Notes: generated by a model from the sequence alone, not told the origin. Numbered from the stretch's first letter, positions 1-9,158 are shown. The stretch is DNA of 64,000 nucleotides from Clostridia bacterium UC5.1-2E3 (GCA_001304875.1 BBZO01000005.1:62001-126000), one strand, 5' to 3'. Numbers and translations: made by a program.

Positions 1-26
1 TGAGCAGCAGTAAGGATGTTTTTTGC

Positions 27-63
27 GCCGCAAGGCAGAGAAATCTGTCTTGCGGCATTTTTT
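27..63 (+). terminator. Rho-independent terminator of an upstream gene
   Basis: A 12-bp stem (27-38 with 45-56, one G-T pair) closes a 6-nt loop and is followed by a T-tract at 58-63. It ends a transcript entering from outside the window, plausibly the tungstate-binding protein gene tupA, which usually precedes tupB. That gene is not visible here. Confidence 0.8.
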
Positions 64-79
64 ATGGTAATGGTATAAT
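50..79 (+). promoter_or_regulatory. Possible promoter for tupB
   Basis: An extended -10 (TGGTATAAT, box at 74-79) lies 18 nt after a weak -35-like TTGCGG (50-55) embedded in the terminator stem. The -10 is good and the -35 is poor. Read-through of the terminator is an alternative source of transcription. Confidence 0.4.
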
Positions 80-114
80 GATAGAATCAAAATAAAAACG
101 GACAGGTCTTAGGT

Positions 115-807
115 ATGGAAGGAATAAGAGATTTATTTTCGGAATTTTTTGGAACCATAGGCGCGCTGGATTCCATCCGGGTGACGGTCATCATGTCGTT
201 CTGGTCCACGCTCATCGCGTCGGTGCTGGGAGTATTTCTGGGCCTTCTCCTGGAGCGGAAGGACTTTCCGGGGAAACGGGCGGTGATACGGTTAAACCGG
301 ACGCTCATGGGCGCGCCGCCGGTGGTGATCGGCCTTCTGGCCTACATGATTCTGAGAAAGAAGGGCCCGCTGGGGGATCTTCGGTGGGTGTTTACCATCA
401 AGGGCATGGTGTTCGCCCAGGTGCTCATTATCACGCCCATCATCTGCGGGATGGTTTACTCCTACGCGGTGCGGACGGCTCCGGCGATCCGCACGTTTGC
501 AAAGACCATGGGCGCCACGGGGCGGCAGACCGGATGGCTCCTGGTGAAGGAGATGAAGAATGAGATCTATTTCGCTGTCATATCCGGCTACGGGCGCTCC
601 ATCAGCGAGGTGGGAGCCGTGTTCCTGGTGGGCGGAAATATCAAGAACAATACCAGAACCATGACCACGGCCATCTCCACGTTAAAGGGTGCGGGGGAGT
701 ATTACGAGGGCGTATTCCTGGGCGTGGTGCTGATGCTCATGGCATTTGTGGTGCAGACGCTGGCGGATCATTTCCAGAGGGAGGAGACTGGCGATGAAAA
801 TTACTGA
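115..807 (+). CDS. tupB: Tungstate ABC transporter permease TupB
   Basis: A 230-residue integral membrane permease with several hydrophobic segments (about residues 22-45, 62-80, 92-115, 195-215). The cytoplasmic EAA-type loop that docks the ATPase sits at about residues 125-170 and includes SISEVGAVFLVGGNI, a sequence typical of TupB-type permeases, followed by TRTMTTAI. The ATG at 115 has only a weak ribosome binding site. Its end overlaps tupC by 14 nt, so the two are translationally coupled. With the molybdopterin and aldehyde oxidoreductase genes downstream, tungstate import is the likeliest role; molybdate cannot be excluded from sequence alone. Confidence 0.85.
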   Translation: MEGIRDLFSEFFGTIGALDSIRVTVIMSFWSTLIASVLGVFLGLLLERKDFPGKRAVIRLNRTLMGAPPVVIGLLAYMILRKKGPLGDLRWVFTIKGMVFAQVLIITPIICGMVYSYAVRTAPAIRTFAKTMGATGRQTGWLLVKEMKNEIYFAVISGYGRSISEVGAVFLVGGNIKNNTRTMTTAISTLKGAGEYYEGVFLGVVLMLMAFVVQTLADHFQREETGDENY

Positions 808-1516
808 TCTTAAAAAGAGGCTGGGAGAGTTCCAGCTGGATATCGGGAGCATGGAGATCGAGCCGGGGCTGGTTCACGGGTTGATCGGCTCCAACGGATG
901 CGGTAAGACGACCCTGTCCAAGCTGATCATGGGTATACTGACGCCCGACGGGGGGACCATAGACTACGAGGGGTTGACTGCCAGAGATATTACCATGACC
1001 AGCCAGAAGCCGTATCTGCTGCACGACACGGTCTACAACAATCTGGTGTATCCTTTGAAAATACGGAACATGCCGTTTGAGGAGGCGGAAGTCGATGCCT
1101 GGCTGGAGCGGTGCGGGCTGGCGGACAAGAAGCGCCAGTATGCCCGCAGCTTAAGCAGCGGCGAGCAGCAGAAGCTCTCCTTTGTCCGGGCGCTGATCTT
1201 TAAGCCGAAGCTGGTGATCGTGGACGAGACGCTCTCCAATCTGGATCCGGACAGCGCGGACCTCTTCGAGAGGCTGATTGTGGAGCAGCAGAAGGAGAGG
1301 CCGGTGACATGGATCACCATCAGCCATCAGCTGGTGCACATCCAGAAAATCTGCGACCGGGTGCATTTTATGGAAAAAGGAAAACGGGTGGCGTCGGGGA
1401 CGGCGGAGGAGATTCTGCTGCGGCCCACGCATCCGGCCATCCGTGCGTATCTGGCGAGCACGGAGGTTTCGTTCCGGGCGAAGGAAGACAATGAGCGGGG
1501 AGGAGACAGGACATGA
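794..1516 (+). CDS. tupC: Tungstate ABC transporter ATP-binding protein TupC
   Basis: A 240-residue ABC ATPase. Walker A GSNGCGKTT is at about residues 32-40, the signature LSSGEQQKL near 118, Walker B LVIVDETLSNLD near 140, and the switch histidine in ITISHQ near 175. The ATG at 794 is preferred over an upstream in-frame start at 746 because it overlaps the tupB stop and gives the normal family N-terminus (MKITDLKK). It powers the TupB permease on the cytoplasmic face. Its stop overlaps the next ATG (ATGA), continuing the operon into moeA. Confidence 0.88.
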   Translation: MKITDLKKRLGEFQLDIGSMEIEPGLVHGLIGSNGCGKTTLSKLIMGILTPDGGTIDYEGLTARDITMTSQKPYLLHDTVYNNLVYPLKIRNMPFEEAEVDAWLERCGLADKKRQYARSLSSGEQQKLSFVRALIFKPKLVIVDETLSNLDPDSADLFERLIVEQQKERPVTWITISHQLVHIQKICDRVHFMEKGKRVASGTAEEILLRPTHPAIRAYLASTEVSFRAKEDNERGGDRT

Positions 1517-2836
1517 AGCTGCTTCAGGTGGACAGCATAGAGGAGGCCAGGGCAAAGCTCCTGGAACATGTGAGGGACAAGCAGGTGGAGACGGAGACCG
1601 TCTCCCTTGAGGAAGCCGCCGGGCGGATCCTGGCGCGCGATATCGTTTCGCGGGAAAATATTCCCGCGTTTTACCGCTCCACGGTGGACGGCTATGCGGT
1701 GCGGTCGAAGGATACGGCGGGAGCCACGGAGAGCCTGCCCGTGTTTCTTGAGGTGATCGAGGAGGTGGCCATCGGGACGAAGGCGGAGAAAGCCGTGAGG
1801 CCGGGAACCTGCGCCTATGTGCCCACCGGCGGGATGATTCCGGAGGGCGCGGACGCCATGGTGATGGTGGAGTACAGCGAGCTGTTCGACGAGAGCCATG
1901 TGGCGCTCTATGCCTCGGCTGCCTACGGGGCCTCGGTGGTGGTGCCCGGTGAGGACGTGAAGGAAGGCGGATTGCTCCTTGCGCGGGGGACGGTTCTGGG
2001 CTCGGCCCAGATCGGCGCGCTGGCGGCGTCGGGAATCTGCGGGGTGGAGGTGTTTAAGCCTGGACCGTGACGGTGCTCTCCACCGGGGACGAGCTGGTGG
2101 AGGCCGCGGCGCAGCCGGAGTACGGACAGGTGCGGGACATCAACGGCTGGACCATCGCCGCCCAGTCTGAGGCCTGCGGGATGAAGGTGGTGCGGCGGGC
2201 GCTTCTCGGGGACGACGAGGAGCTCATAAAATCCGAGGTGCGAAGGGCCATGGAGGAGGGGGATCTGCTTCTCACCTCCGGCGGGAGCTCCCAGGGGAAG
2301 AAGGACCTGACGGAGCAGATTTTTGCTGATGCGGCGTGTCCGGGCGTGTTTACCCACGGCCTGGCGCTAAAGCCGGGAAAGCCCACCATACTTGGCTATG
2401 ACAGCGGGACGGAGACGGTGCTGGCCGGGCTTCCGGGACATCCGGCGGCGGCTCTTTTAGTGTTCCGGCTTCTGATCGAATGGCTGTGGCGGGAGAAGAC
2501 CGGGCAGAAGCCGGCTCCCTGCCTGACGGCACAGATGGAGACCAATATCGCCGCGCGCCGGGGAAGACAACCTGCCTTCTGGTGGAGCTGCTGCCGGTGA
2601 CGGCGGTGGCGGGCGAGATGCCTGTGGTCGGGGAGGTCTCCGGGGCGGGGAATACGCCCGCGGCGGGGGAGAGAGCCGGTATGGACGGCATGTCCGGCGC
2701 CGCATACATCGCACGCCCGGTACTGGGGCGGTCGGGGCTGATCACGACCATGACCCGCGCCTGCGGCTACGTGATGATCGGAATGAACTGCGAGGGACTT
2801 AAGAAGGGCGAGACGGTTCTGGTTCACCCGTTTTAG
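1513..2836 (+). CDS. moeA: Molybdopterin molybdenumtransferase MoeA (frame broken twice)
   Basis: MoeA inserts molybdate or tungstate into adenylylated molybdopterin. Family hallmarks run along the whole length (about 441 residues once repaired): STVDGYAVRSKDT near 56, TGGMIPEGADAMVM near 100, STGDELVE near 190, GGSSQGKKD near 255, LALKPGKPT and LAGLPGHPAAA near 280-310. Two single-base losses break the frame: near 2058, where one g restores KPGTVTVLSTGDEL, and near 2550, where one base restores APGKTTCLLVELL. Because the protein is intact on both sides, these look like consensus errors, not decay. It sits between tupC and a second moeA-type gene, so the two may serve different steps or metals. 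Confidence 0.85.
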
Positions 2837-2848
2837 AGGAGAGAGAAG

Positions 2849-4766
2849 ATGGCAAAGAGAAATTTATATCTGAACAACACGCCGGTGGACGAGGCACTGG
2901 CGATTTATATGAAGGCCTGGAGGGGGATGTGAAGCCTGTGCGGGAGGAGATACGGGCGGAGGAGAGCCTAAACCGGGTGACGGCGGAGGCGGTCTACGCG
3001 AAATACTGCTCCCCGCTTTTCAACGCGGCGGCCATGGACGGCATCGCGGTGGTTTCCGAGCGCACGAAAGGAGCGTCGGAGGCGGAGCCGATGACCTTGA
3101 GGCCGGGGGAGGATTTCGTGGTCGTGGACACGGGCGACCCCATACGGAATCCGTACGACGCGGTGATCATGGCCGAGGATCTGATGGAGCAGGAGGACGG
3201 CAGCGTGAGGATCACCCAGGCGGCGGCCTCCTGGCAGCATGTCCGTCCCATCGGCGAGGACATTGTGGCCGGGGAGATGCTGATTCCCAGCAAGCACAGA
3301 ATCCGCCCCATCGATATCGGCGTCCTGCTGGCCGGGGGAATCACGCGGGTGGAGGTTTTTAAGCTCCCGACCGTGGCCATTTTCCCTACGGGAACGGAAA
3401 TCATCGAGCCGGGACAGGAGCCGGAGGAAGGCGATATCATCGAGTCCAACTCGCGGATGTTCGAGGCCATGGTCCGGGAAAACGGCGGCGTGCCTCACCG
3501 GTTCGCGCCCATCGCGGACGACTATGAGAAACTGAAAAACAGCATCGCCGAAGCGGCGAAGACGTATGATATGGTGATCGTGAACGCCGGCTCCAGCGCG
3601 GGGACCGAGGATTTCACGGTTCATATCCTGCGGGAGCTGGGGGAGGTCTATATCCACGGCGTGGCCATCAAACCGGGAAAGCCGGTGATCCTTGCGAAGG
3701 TGAACGGAAAGCCGGTGATCGGCCTGCCGGGCTACCCGGTGTCGGCCTACATTAACTTTGAAAATTTTGTGATCCCGGTTCTGCGGAAAATGAACGGGGA
3801 GACGGGGACGGCGGTTCCTGTGGTGGACGCGGTGATCTCCAGGCGTCTGGTATCCTCCTTAAAGCACCGGGAGTATGTGCGCGTGAAGGTGGGGCGCGTG
3901 GACGGGAAGGTGGTGGCTTCCCCGCTGGCCCGCGGGGCCGGAGCGGCCATGAGTCTGGTGCGCGCCGACGGCTTCTGTGTCATCCCCCAGAGCAGCGAGG
4001 GGGTGGAGGCCGGGGAGCCGGTGAAGGTGGAGCTCTACCGGACCATGGAGGAGATCGATCACACGGTGGTGGCCATCGGAAGCCACGATCTGATTCTGGA
4101 TGTGATCTCCGACCTGATGCCGGATCTGTATCCGGGAAATTATCTGTCCAGCACCCATGTGGGCAGCATGGGCGGGCTGATGGCCCTGCGCCGCGGCGAG
4201 GCCCATCTGGCGCCCACCCATCTTCTGGACGAGGAGACGGGTGTTTATAATGTCTCCTATCTGAAACGGCTGTTTCCGAGCCCATGGCTCTGGTGAAGGG
4301 CGTGGACCGCATCCAGGGAATCATGGTGCAGAAGGGAAATCCCTTAAGTATCCGCGGCGTGGAGGATCTTCCGCGGGTGAGTTATGTTAATAGACAGAGG
4401 GGAGCGGGAACCCGCGTCCTCCTGGACTATAAGCTGAAGCAGGCGGGCATCGATCCGGAATCTATCAAGGGATATGACCGCGAGGCGGCGACCCACATGG
4501 CGGTGGCGGCGGCCATCCAGGGAGGCAGCGCCGACGCGGGAATGGGAATCGCCTCGGCTGCGGCGGCCATGGGGCTTGATTTTATCGAGGTCGGGCCGGA
4601 GGAGTACGATTTCGCCATCCCGGTGCGGTTCCTCTCTCTTCCCCATGTGAAACGCTTCCTTGAGACGCTGGGGAGCAGTGAGTTCAGGAAACGCGTGGAA
4701 CAGCTGGGCGGCTACGGCACTTCAAAAACCGGGCAGATACTCTACCTGGACGAGGTGAAGGGATGA
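2849..4766 (+). CDS. MoeA fused to C-terminal periplasmic-binding-like domain (frame broken twice)
   Basis: About 639 residues after repair. The N-terminal ~410 residues are a second MoeA: AAMDGIAVVSERTKGA, FPTGTEIIEPGQ, NAGSSAGTEDF, KPGKPVILAKV and GLPGYPVSAY are visible. From about residue 415 (HTVVAIGSHDLILD) to the end it is a PBP-like domain (PF12727 / COG1910 type) with RGAGTRVLLDYKL and AAIQGGSADAGMGIASAA; in this family the domain is cytoplasmic and thought to sense oxyanion or cofactor. The ATG at 2849 has AGAGGAGAG upstream. The start continues in frame only if one c is restored near 2916 (ALEGDVKPV); a second base is missing near 4278. Such MoeA-PBP fusions are known in archaea and clostridia. 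Confidence 0.8.
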
Positions 4767-5185
4767 GCGGACGGATATCAGGACTCTGGCGATTTACGGA
4801 GAAGGGCCGGCCGGGGGAGGAGATCCCGGAGGCGGTTTTCATAGAAAATAAAGGCATGGAAGGGGACCGTTTCGCCGACGGAGGGGAGCGGCAGGTGACG
4901 CTCCTGCCGGCGGAGACGGCCGCCTGGATGGCGGAGCAGGAGACGCCGGGACTCTGCTTTCGCAGGTACAAGGCCAATGTGCAGACGGCGGGCTTTGACG
5001 TGCCGGGGCTTGAGGCCGGGGATGAGATTGCCGCCGGCGAGGTTATTTTCCGCGTGTCGGAGGTCTCCAAGGAGTGTTTTCCCGGGTGCGTCCTGGCCGG
5101 CGCCGGCGTCCGTGCCGCCTTTCGGGGGCCGGGCTTTTCCTCAAAGTGGCGCGCGGAGGCAGTATTTGCGTTGGAGATGAAATAA
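4763..5185 (+). CDS. MOSC domain protein
   Basis: A 140-residue protein whose ATG overlaps the stop of the preceding MoeA fusion. It has the MOSC pattern: KGMEGDRFADGGERQVT near residues 33-49, RRYKANVQTAG near 72, and the conserved cysteine region KECFPGC near 108-114. MOSC domains handle sulfur or metal-pterin cofactors and occur alone or with MoaB/MoeA-type proteins. Here it is the last gene of the tup-moe operon and is likely an accessory factor for finishing or inserting the tungsten or molybdenum cofactor. No frame break. Confidence 0.8.
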   Translation: MSGRISGLWRFTEKGRPGEEIPEAVFIENKGMEGDRFADGGERQVTLLPAETAAWMAEQETPGLCFRRYKANVQTAGFDVPGLEAGDEIAAGEVIFRVSEVSKECFPGCVLAGAGVRAAFRGPGFSSKWRAEAVFALEMK

Positions 5186-5257
5186 AAAGACTGTAAACGT
5201 GAAAATACAGATATTTTTTCATGAACGTGAATAGATATTGCCATATATTAGTTAGTA

Positions 5258-5286
5258 TTGAAATTATTTTTCAAATTTGCTATACT
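5258..5286 (+). promoter_or_regulatory. Promoter of the ferredoxin-AOR-MoaD operon
   Basis: TTGAAA (5258-5263), a 17-nt spacer, TATACT (5281-5286). It lies in an AT-rich 153-nt gap between the MOSC gene and the ferredoxin and separates the oxidoreductase genes from the transporter/cofactor operon. Confidence 0.75.
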
Positions 5287-5338
5287 AAGATCGGAAACTT
5301 ACAGCTATATAATTCCAAAGAAAGGGGAAGACATTCAA

Positions 5339-5725
5339 GTGAAAAGGTTAGTAAAAGACGACTCCTTGTGCATTGGTTGCCGCCAATGTGAGGAGACATG
5401 TTCCAAGGCATTCTACAAGGTAGCGGATGCCTCCAAATCCTGTATCCGGATTACGGATAAAGAGGACGGGACCTACAAGATTACGGTCTGTACGCAGTGC
5501 GGAAAGTGTGCGGAGGTCTGCAACACCGGCATGATCACGGCAGGGCCGAACGGGGTGTACCGTCTGAACAAGAAAGAGTGTGTCGGATGCCTGATGTGCG
5601 TGGGCTTCTGCCCCGAGCAGATCATGGTCCAGAGCGACGACTGCTTAGAGCCGTCCAAGTGCACGGCCTGCGGGCTCTGCGCGAAGAACTGTCCGACCGG
5701 CGCGATTAAGATTGTTGAGGAGTAA
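5339..5725 (+). CDS. Four-cluster ferredoxin, electron-transfer partner of the AOR
   Basis: A 128-residue polyferredoxin with four Cx2Cx2Cx3C motifs: CIGCRQCEETC, CTQCGKCAEVC, CVGCLMCVGFC and CTACGLCAKNC, the last followed by PTG. It can bind four [4Fe-4S] clusters. The GTG at 5339 is chosen because AAAGGGGAAG lies 9 nt upstream; a longer in-frame reading would begin inside the promoter. It is 12 nt before the oxidoreductase gene. Small polyferredoxins next to tungsten oxidoreductases (the WorS type beside WorL) carry electrons from the catalytic subunit, so the same role is inferred. Confidence 0.85.
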   Translation: MKRLVKDDSLCIGCRQCEETCSKAFYKVADASKSCIRITDKEDGTYKITVCTQCGKCAEVCNTGMITAGPNGVYRLNKKECVGCLMCVGFCPEQIMVQSDDCLEPSKCTACGLCAKNCPTGAIKIVEE

Positions 5726-5737
5726 GGAGGACGTAGA

Positions 5738-7959
5738 ATGATAAAAATGTGCGACCTGCCGCGTTATGCCGACGTGGACATGGAAGAAATCAGAAAAATG
5801 AGAGACGCCCATGTGGTGCTCAATGAGGTTACATACGAACCGAAAGCGCTGTACCGCGGCTACACGGACCGCCGTCTGACCATCAATGTGTCTGACAACA
5901 GCGTGAATATTTACGAGATTCCCCAGGAGGTCAAGGATAAGTTTGTCGGCGGAAAGGGCTACTGCCTGCGTTATCTCTGGGACGCCACCAACGAGAACAC
6001 CCGCTGGGATTCCCCGGAGAACGAGATCGTGATGTCCGCAGGTCCCATCGCCGGCGTGACGCAGTACGGCGGAACGGGAAAGACGCTGGTCTGCACCATC
6101 TCCCCGATGACCGATATCCCGATCGACTCCAACGTGGGCGGATTCTTCGGCCCGTACCTTAAGTTCGCCGGCTTCGACATGATCGAGCTGGCCGGAAGAG
6201 CGGAAAAGGACGTGGTCATTTTCATCGATGGAAATAAGGGAATCATCCGCATTGAGGAGGCTCCGCTGGAGCACATGGATTCCCACGTGCTGGGCGAGGA
6301 GCTGACCGCCATGTACGCTGAGGACGAGAACGATAAGAAGAATATCGCGGTTGTCTGCACCGGCTCTGCGGCCGAGCACTGCAACCTTTCCATGCTGAAC
6401 TTCACGTTCTACGATCCCAAGAGAAATGTTGTCCGCTTAAAGCAGGCGGGCCGCGGCGGTATCGGGCGCGTGTTCCGCAACAAGCATATCAAGGCCGTTG
6501 TCTGCCGCTTCAAGGGCACCAAGGCCAACTTAAATAACGTATACGATTTTGGACTGATCAATAAAACGGGCCTCAGATTCCATCGCGAGATGGCGACGCT
6601 GGACGATTCCCAGAACGCTATGAGAAAGGTGGGAACCGCCTACTCCCTGGAGCTCTTGAGCGCCTACGACATTCTTCCGACCCACAACTATAAGTTCGGC
6701 GGCACGCCGGATGTGAAAAACATGGGCCCGGAGGTGTTTAGGGAGAAATGGCTGACCCAGGGCGGAGCCGACGGCTGCTGGTATGGCTGTTCCATGGCCT
6801 GCGCGAAGGCGGCGGACCATTTCTACTTAAAGACCGGCCCCTACAAGGGATCCAGAGTCTGTGTGGACGGCCCGGAGTACGAGAGTGCGGCCGGCCTGGG
6901 CCCCAACTGCGGCATCACGGATCCGCAGGTAATTCTGGAGCTCAACTTCTACTGTGATACCTACGGAATCGACACCATTTCCTACGGAACCATGACGGCC
7001 TTCCTGATGGAGTGCTATGAGAACGGCATTCTCAACAAGGAGAGAACCGGCGGCCTGGAGCTTAGCTTCGGCAACGCGGAGGCGGATCTGGAGTTCCTTC
7101 ATCTGATCGCGAAGAACGAGGGCTTCGGAAAGATCGGAGCGCTGGGCGCTCACAAGCAGAAGGAGTATTTCGCAGCCCAGGGCTGGGGCGATATGGATTT
7201 CATGAACGACATCGCCATGGAGCAGAAGGGACTGGAGTATTCTGAGTATTCCTCCAAGGAGTCCTTAGCGCAGCAGGGCGGCTACGGCCTGACCAACAAG
7301 GGACCGCAGCATGATGAGGCATGGCTGATTTTCATGGACCAGGTGAACAACCAGATCCCGACCTTCGAGGACAAGGCGGAGGCGCTTTACTACTATCCCA
7401 GATTCCGTACCTGGTTCGGACTTCTTGGATTATGTAAACTTCCGTGGAACGATATCGTTCCGGCGGACAACAGTCTGACCGACGAGCCGGCGAAGGTGCC
7501 GGGCCACGTGGCCAACTACCTGGATCTGTATTACGGCGTGACCGGGCATAAGATTGACAATGAGGAGATGCTGCGCCAGTCGGAGCGCGTGTATAACTTC
7601 CAGAGGATTTTCAATATCCGTCTCGGCAAGGGCCTCAGGAAGCACGACGCGATCCCGTACCGTTCCATGGGTCCGGTGACGGAGGAGGAGTATCTTCCAG
7701 ACAGGAGCGCTACGACAAGCAGCTGGTGGAGCGCGCAGGCTTCACGGCCGAGCAGGTGGAGGGCATGAGCCTGGCGGAGAAGATGGACGCCACCAGAAAG
7801 TTCAGGGAGAGCGAGTATGAGAAGCTGATCGATGCCGTTTACCCGAAGCGCGGCTGGACGCTCAACGGTGTTCCGAAGATCGAGCACTTAAAGAAGATCG
7901 GCATGGATCTTCCGGAGCTCATCGAGATCGTGGCTCCTCTCCAGGATGCGCAGCCGTAA
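5738..7959 (+). CDS. Aldehyde:ferredoxin oxidoreductase, tungsten type (frame broken near 7702)
   Basis: About 740 residues after repair. It oxidises aldehydes to carboxylic acids, or the reverse, with a tungsto-bispterin and one [4Fe-4S] cluster. The N-terminal AFOR domain carries FVGGKGYCLRYLWD (near 69), YGGTGKTLVCTISP and the pterin-binding NVGGFFGPYLKFAGFD. The cluster cysteines are in CWYGCSMACAK (near 350) and the distal LGLCKLPWND (near 567). A ~40-residue N-terminal extension makes it longer than the ~605-residue archaeal AOR. Adding one t near 7702 joins EEEYL to SRQERYDKQLVE. The adjacent ferredoxin, MoaD-like protein and tungstate transporter support tungsten over molybdenum. Confidence 0.88.
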
Positions 7960-7992
7960 ACCATATTTTGTGAGAAAGAAGCGGATGAGACG

Positions 7993-8190
7993 ATGATGTT
8001 AAATGACAGGCCCTATGATAACTGGCATGAGGGATTGACCATCCAGGGGGTCATAGAATACATGAATTTCTGCTGGCCGAAGCTGGTGGTGAAGGTCAAC
8101 GGCCAGCTGGTCTGGCCGCAGGATTATGATCATGTCGTTCTGAATGAGAATGACGATCTGAAGATTCATCATCTGCTTGGCGGAGGCTGA
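7993..8190 (+). CDS. MoaD/ThiS-family sulfur carrier protein
   Basis: A 65-residue beta-grasp protein ending in LLGGG, the di-glycine tail that is adenylylated and thiocarboxylated in MoaD and ThiS. VKVNGQLVWPQDY and DLKIHHLLGGG match the fold. It follows the AOR by 33 nt. Position next to an AOR and molybdopterin genes favours a role in making the dithiolene of the tungsten cofactor over thiamine synthesis, although a thiamine transporter follows. The start could be either of the two consecutive ATGs (7993 or 7996). Confidence 0.75.
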   Translation: MMLNDRPYDNWHEGLTIQGVIEYMNFCWPKLVVKVNGQLVWPQDYDHVVLNENDDLKIHHLLGGG

Positions 8191-8220
8191 TATCTGCGGT
8201 GATATTTTGGCGGTAATATT

Positions 8221-8265
8221 TCGCCGGGGGAAATGGTTGACTTTCCCCCGGCGAAGCTGTATACT
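8221..8265 (+). promoter_or_regulatory. thiT promoter with a 13-bp palindrome over its -35
   Basis: A perfect 13-bp inverted repeat (8221-8233 with 8242-8254, loop 8 nt) has the -35 TTGACT (8237-8242) in its loop; TATACT follows at 8260-8265 after 17 nt. The hairpin lacks a clear T-tract, so it may be an operator, or a weak terminator for the AOR operon. Confidence 0.7.
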
Positions 8266-8285
8266 GACACATGAAATTACATACG

Positions 8286-8375
8286 AAAGCTAGGGGTGCG
8301 ACAAAGCTGAGAATGGCCCGTAAAGGCCAGAACCCTCATTACTTGAACCGGGTAATACCGGCGTAAGGAAGCATA
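8286..8375 (+). ncRNA. TPP (thi-box) riboswitch
   Basis: The conserved thi-box blocks are all present in order: GGGGTGC (8293-8299), GCTGAGA (8306-8312), a small GGCC-closed hairpin (8315-8328), ACCCT (8332-8336), CTTGAACC (8342-8349) and GGTAATACCGGCGTAAGGAA (8351-8370). It sits between a strong promoter and the thiamine transporter ThiT, the expected target, and should lower ThiT expression when thiamine pyrophosphate is plentiful. Confidence 0.95.
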
Positions 8376-8377
8376 CT

Positions 8378-8432
8378 GCCAGAAGCTTCTGGCGATTCTG
8401 CCGAACCCCTCTTTTGCAGCTTACAAAGGAGG
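8378..8432 (+). promoter_or_regulatory. Riboswitch expression platform with sequestered Shine-Dalgarno
   Basis: A perfect 16-nt palindrome (8378-8393) follows the aptamer. Then CCTCTTTT (8408-8415) can pair with the ribosome binding site AAAGGAGG (8425-8432) across a 9-nt loop (8 bp, one G-U). This suggests translational control. No terminator T-tract follows before the ATG apart from the TTTTTTT between the RBS and start. Confidence 0.55.
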
Positions 8433-8439
8433 TTTTTTT

Positions 8440-9110
8440 ATGTCCAGTTTTCTTGTAACAGAGGACGGCGGCCTGACAGGAGCCGGCTACGGAGTGTTTA
8501 TTCTCGTGGGAATCCTGCTTTTAATCGCGGCTGCGGTGGTGGCTGCGGGACAGGCGAAGAAGAAGAGAAAGACCATGGCGACGAAGGAGTTAGTCTACTG
8601 CGCTGCGGCCATCGCGCTGGCGTTCATGGCGTCCTACATCCGGGTGTTTAAGATGCCTGGGGCGGTTCCGTGACGCTCTGCAGCATGCTGTTTATCTGCC
8701 TGATCGGCTACTGGTACGGCGTGAAGACGGGAGTCATGGCCGGGCTGGCCTATGGGATTCTGCAGTTCCTCCAGGAGCCCTATGTGCTCTCCGGATTCCA
8801 GGTGTGCTGCGACTATGTGTTCGCGTTTGCAGCGCTGGGACTGGCCGGCGTGTTTATGAACGCGAAAAACGGCCTTATTAAGGGCTACCTGCTGGGCGCG
8901 TTCATGCGCGGCGTGTTCCACGCCATCGGCGGCTACCTGTACTGGATGGACTACATGCCGGACAATTTCCCGAAATCGCTGACCGCGATCTACCCCATCG
9001 CGTACAACTACGCCTACATCGGCGTGGAGGCGGTGATCACGGTGGTGATTCTGTCGCTGCCGGCGATGAAGCGGGCCATGGAGCAGCTGCGCGGGGCGGC
9101 GCGGGCGTAG
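8440..9110 (+). CDS. thiT: Thiamine ECF transporter S component ThiT (frame broken near 8660)
   Basis: About 223 residues after repair. ThiT is the thiamine-binding membrane subunit that works with the shared ECF energizing module. The core has the expected helices and the conserved MPWGGSVTLCSM (restored by one c near 8660), GLAYGILQFLQEP and YWMDYMP, with aromatic residues that line the thiamine site. An extra ~45-residue N-terminus with one hydrophobic helix (FILVGILLLIAAAVVAA) precedes the usual start TKELVYCAAAIALAF. The ATG at 8440 has AAAGGAGG upstream and the gene is under the TPP riboswitch. Confidence 0.9.
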
Positions 9111-9117
9111 ATAGGCG

Positions 9118-9148
9118 GGGCCGGGGAGAAACGGATTCTCCCCGGCCC
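9118..9148. terminator. Bidirectional terminator between thiT and the histidine kinase gene
   Basis: A perfect 13-bp stem (9118-9130 with 9136-9148) with a 5-nt loop, followed by an AT-rich stretch TAAAATTTATTT. It separates the convergent thiT (plus) and sensor kinase (minus) genes. Confidence 0.8.
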
Positions 9149-9158
9149 TAAAATTTAT

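Noticed and set aside
5258-5338. Longer ferredoxin starting at TTG 5258
   Set aside because: That start lies in the -35 box of a strong promoter and upstream of the transcription start; the GTG at 5339 has a good ribosome binding site.
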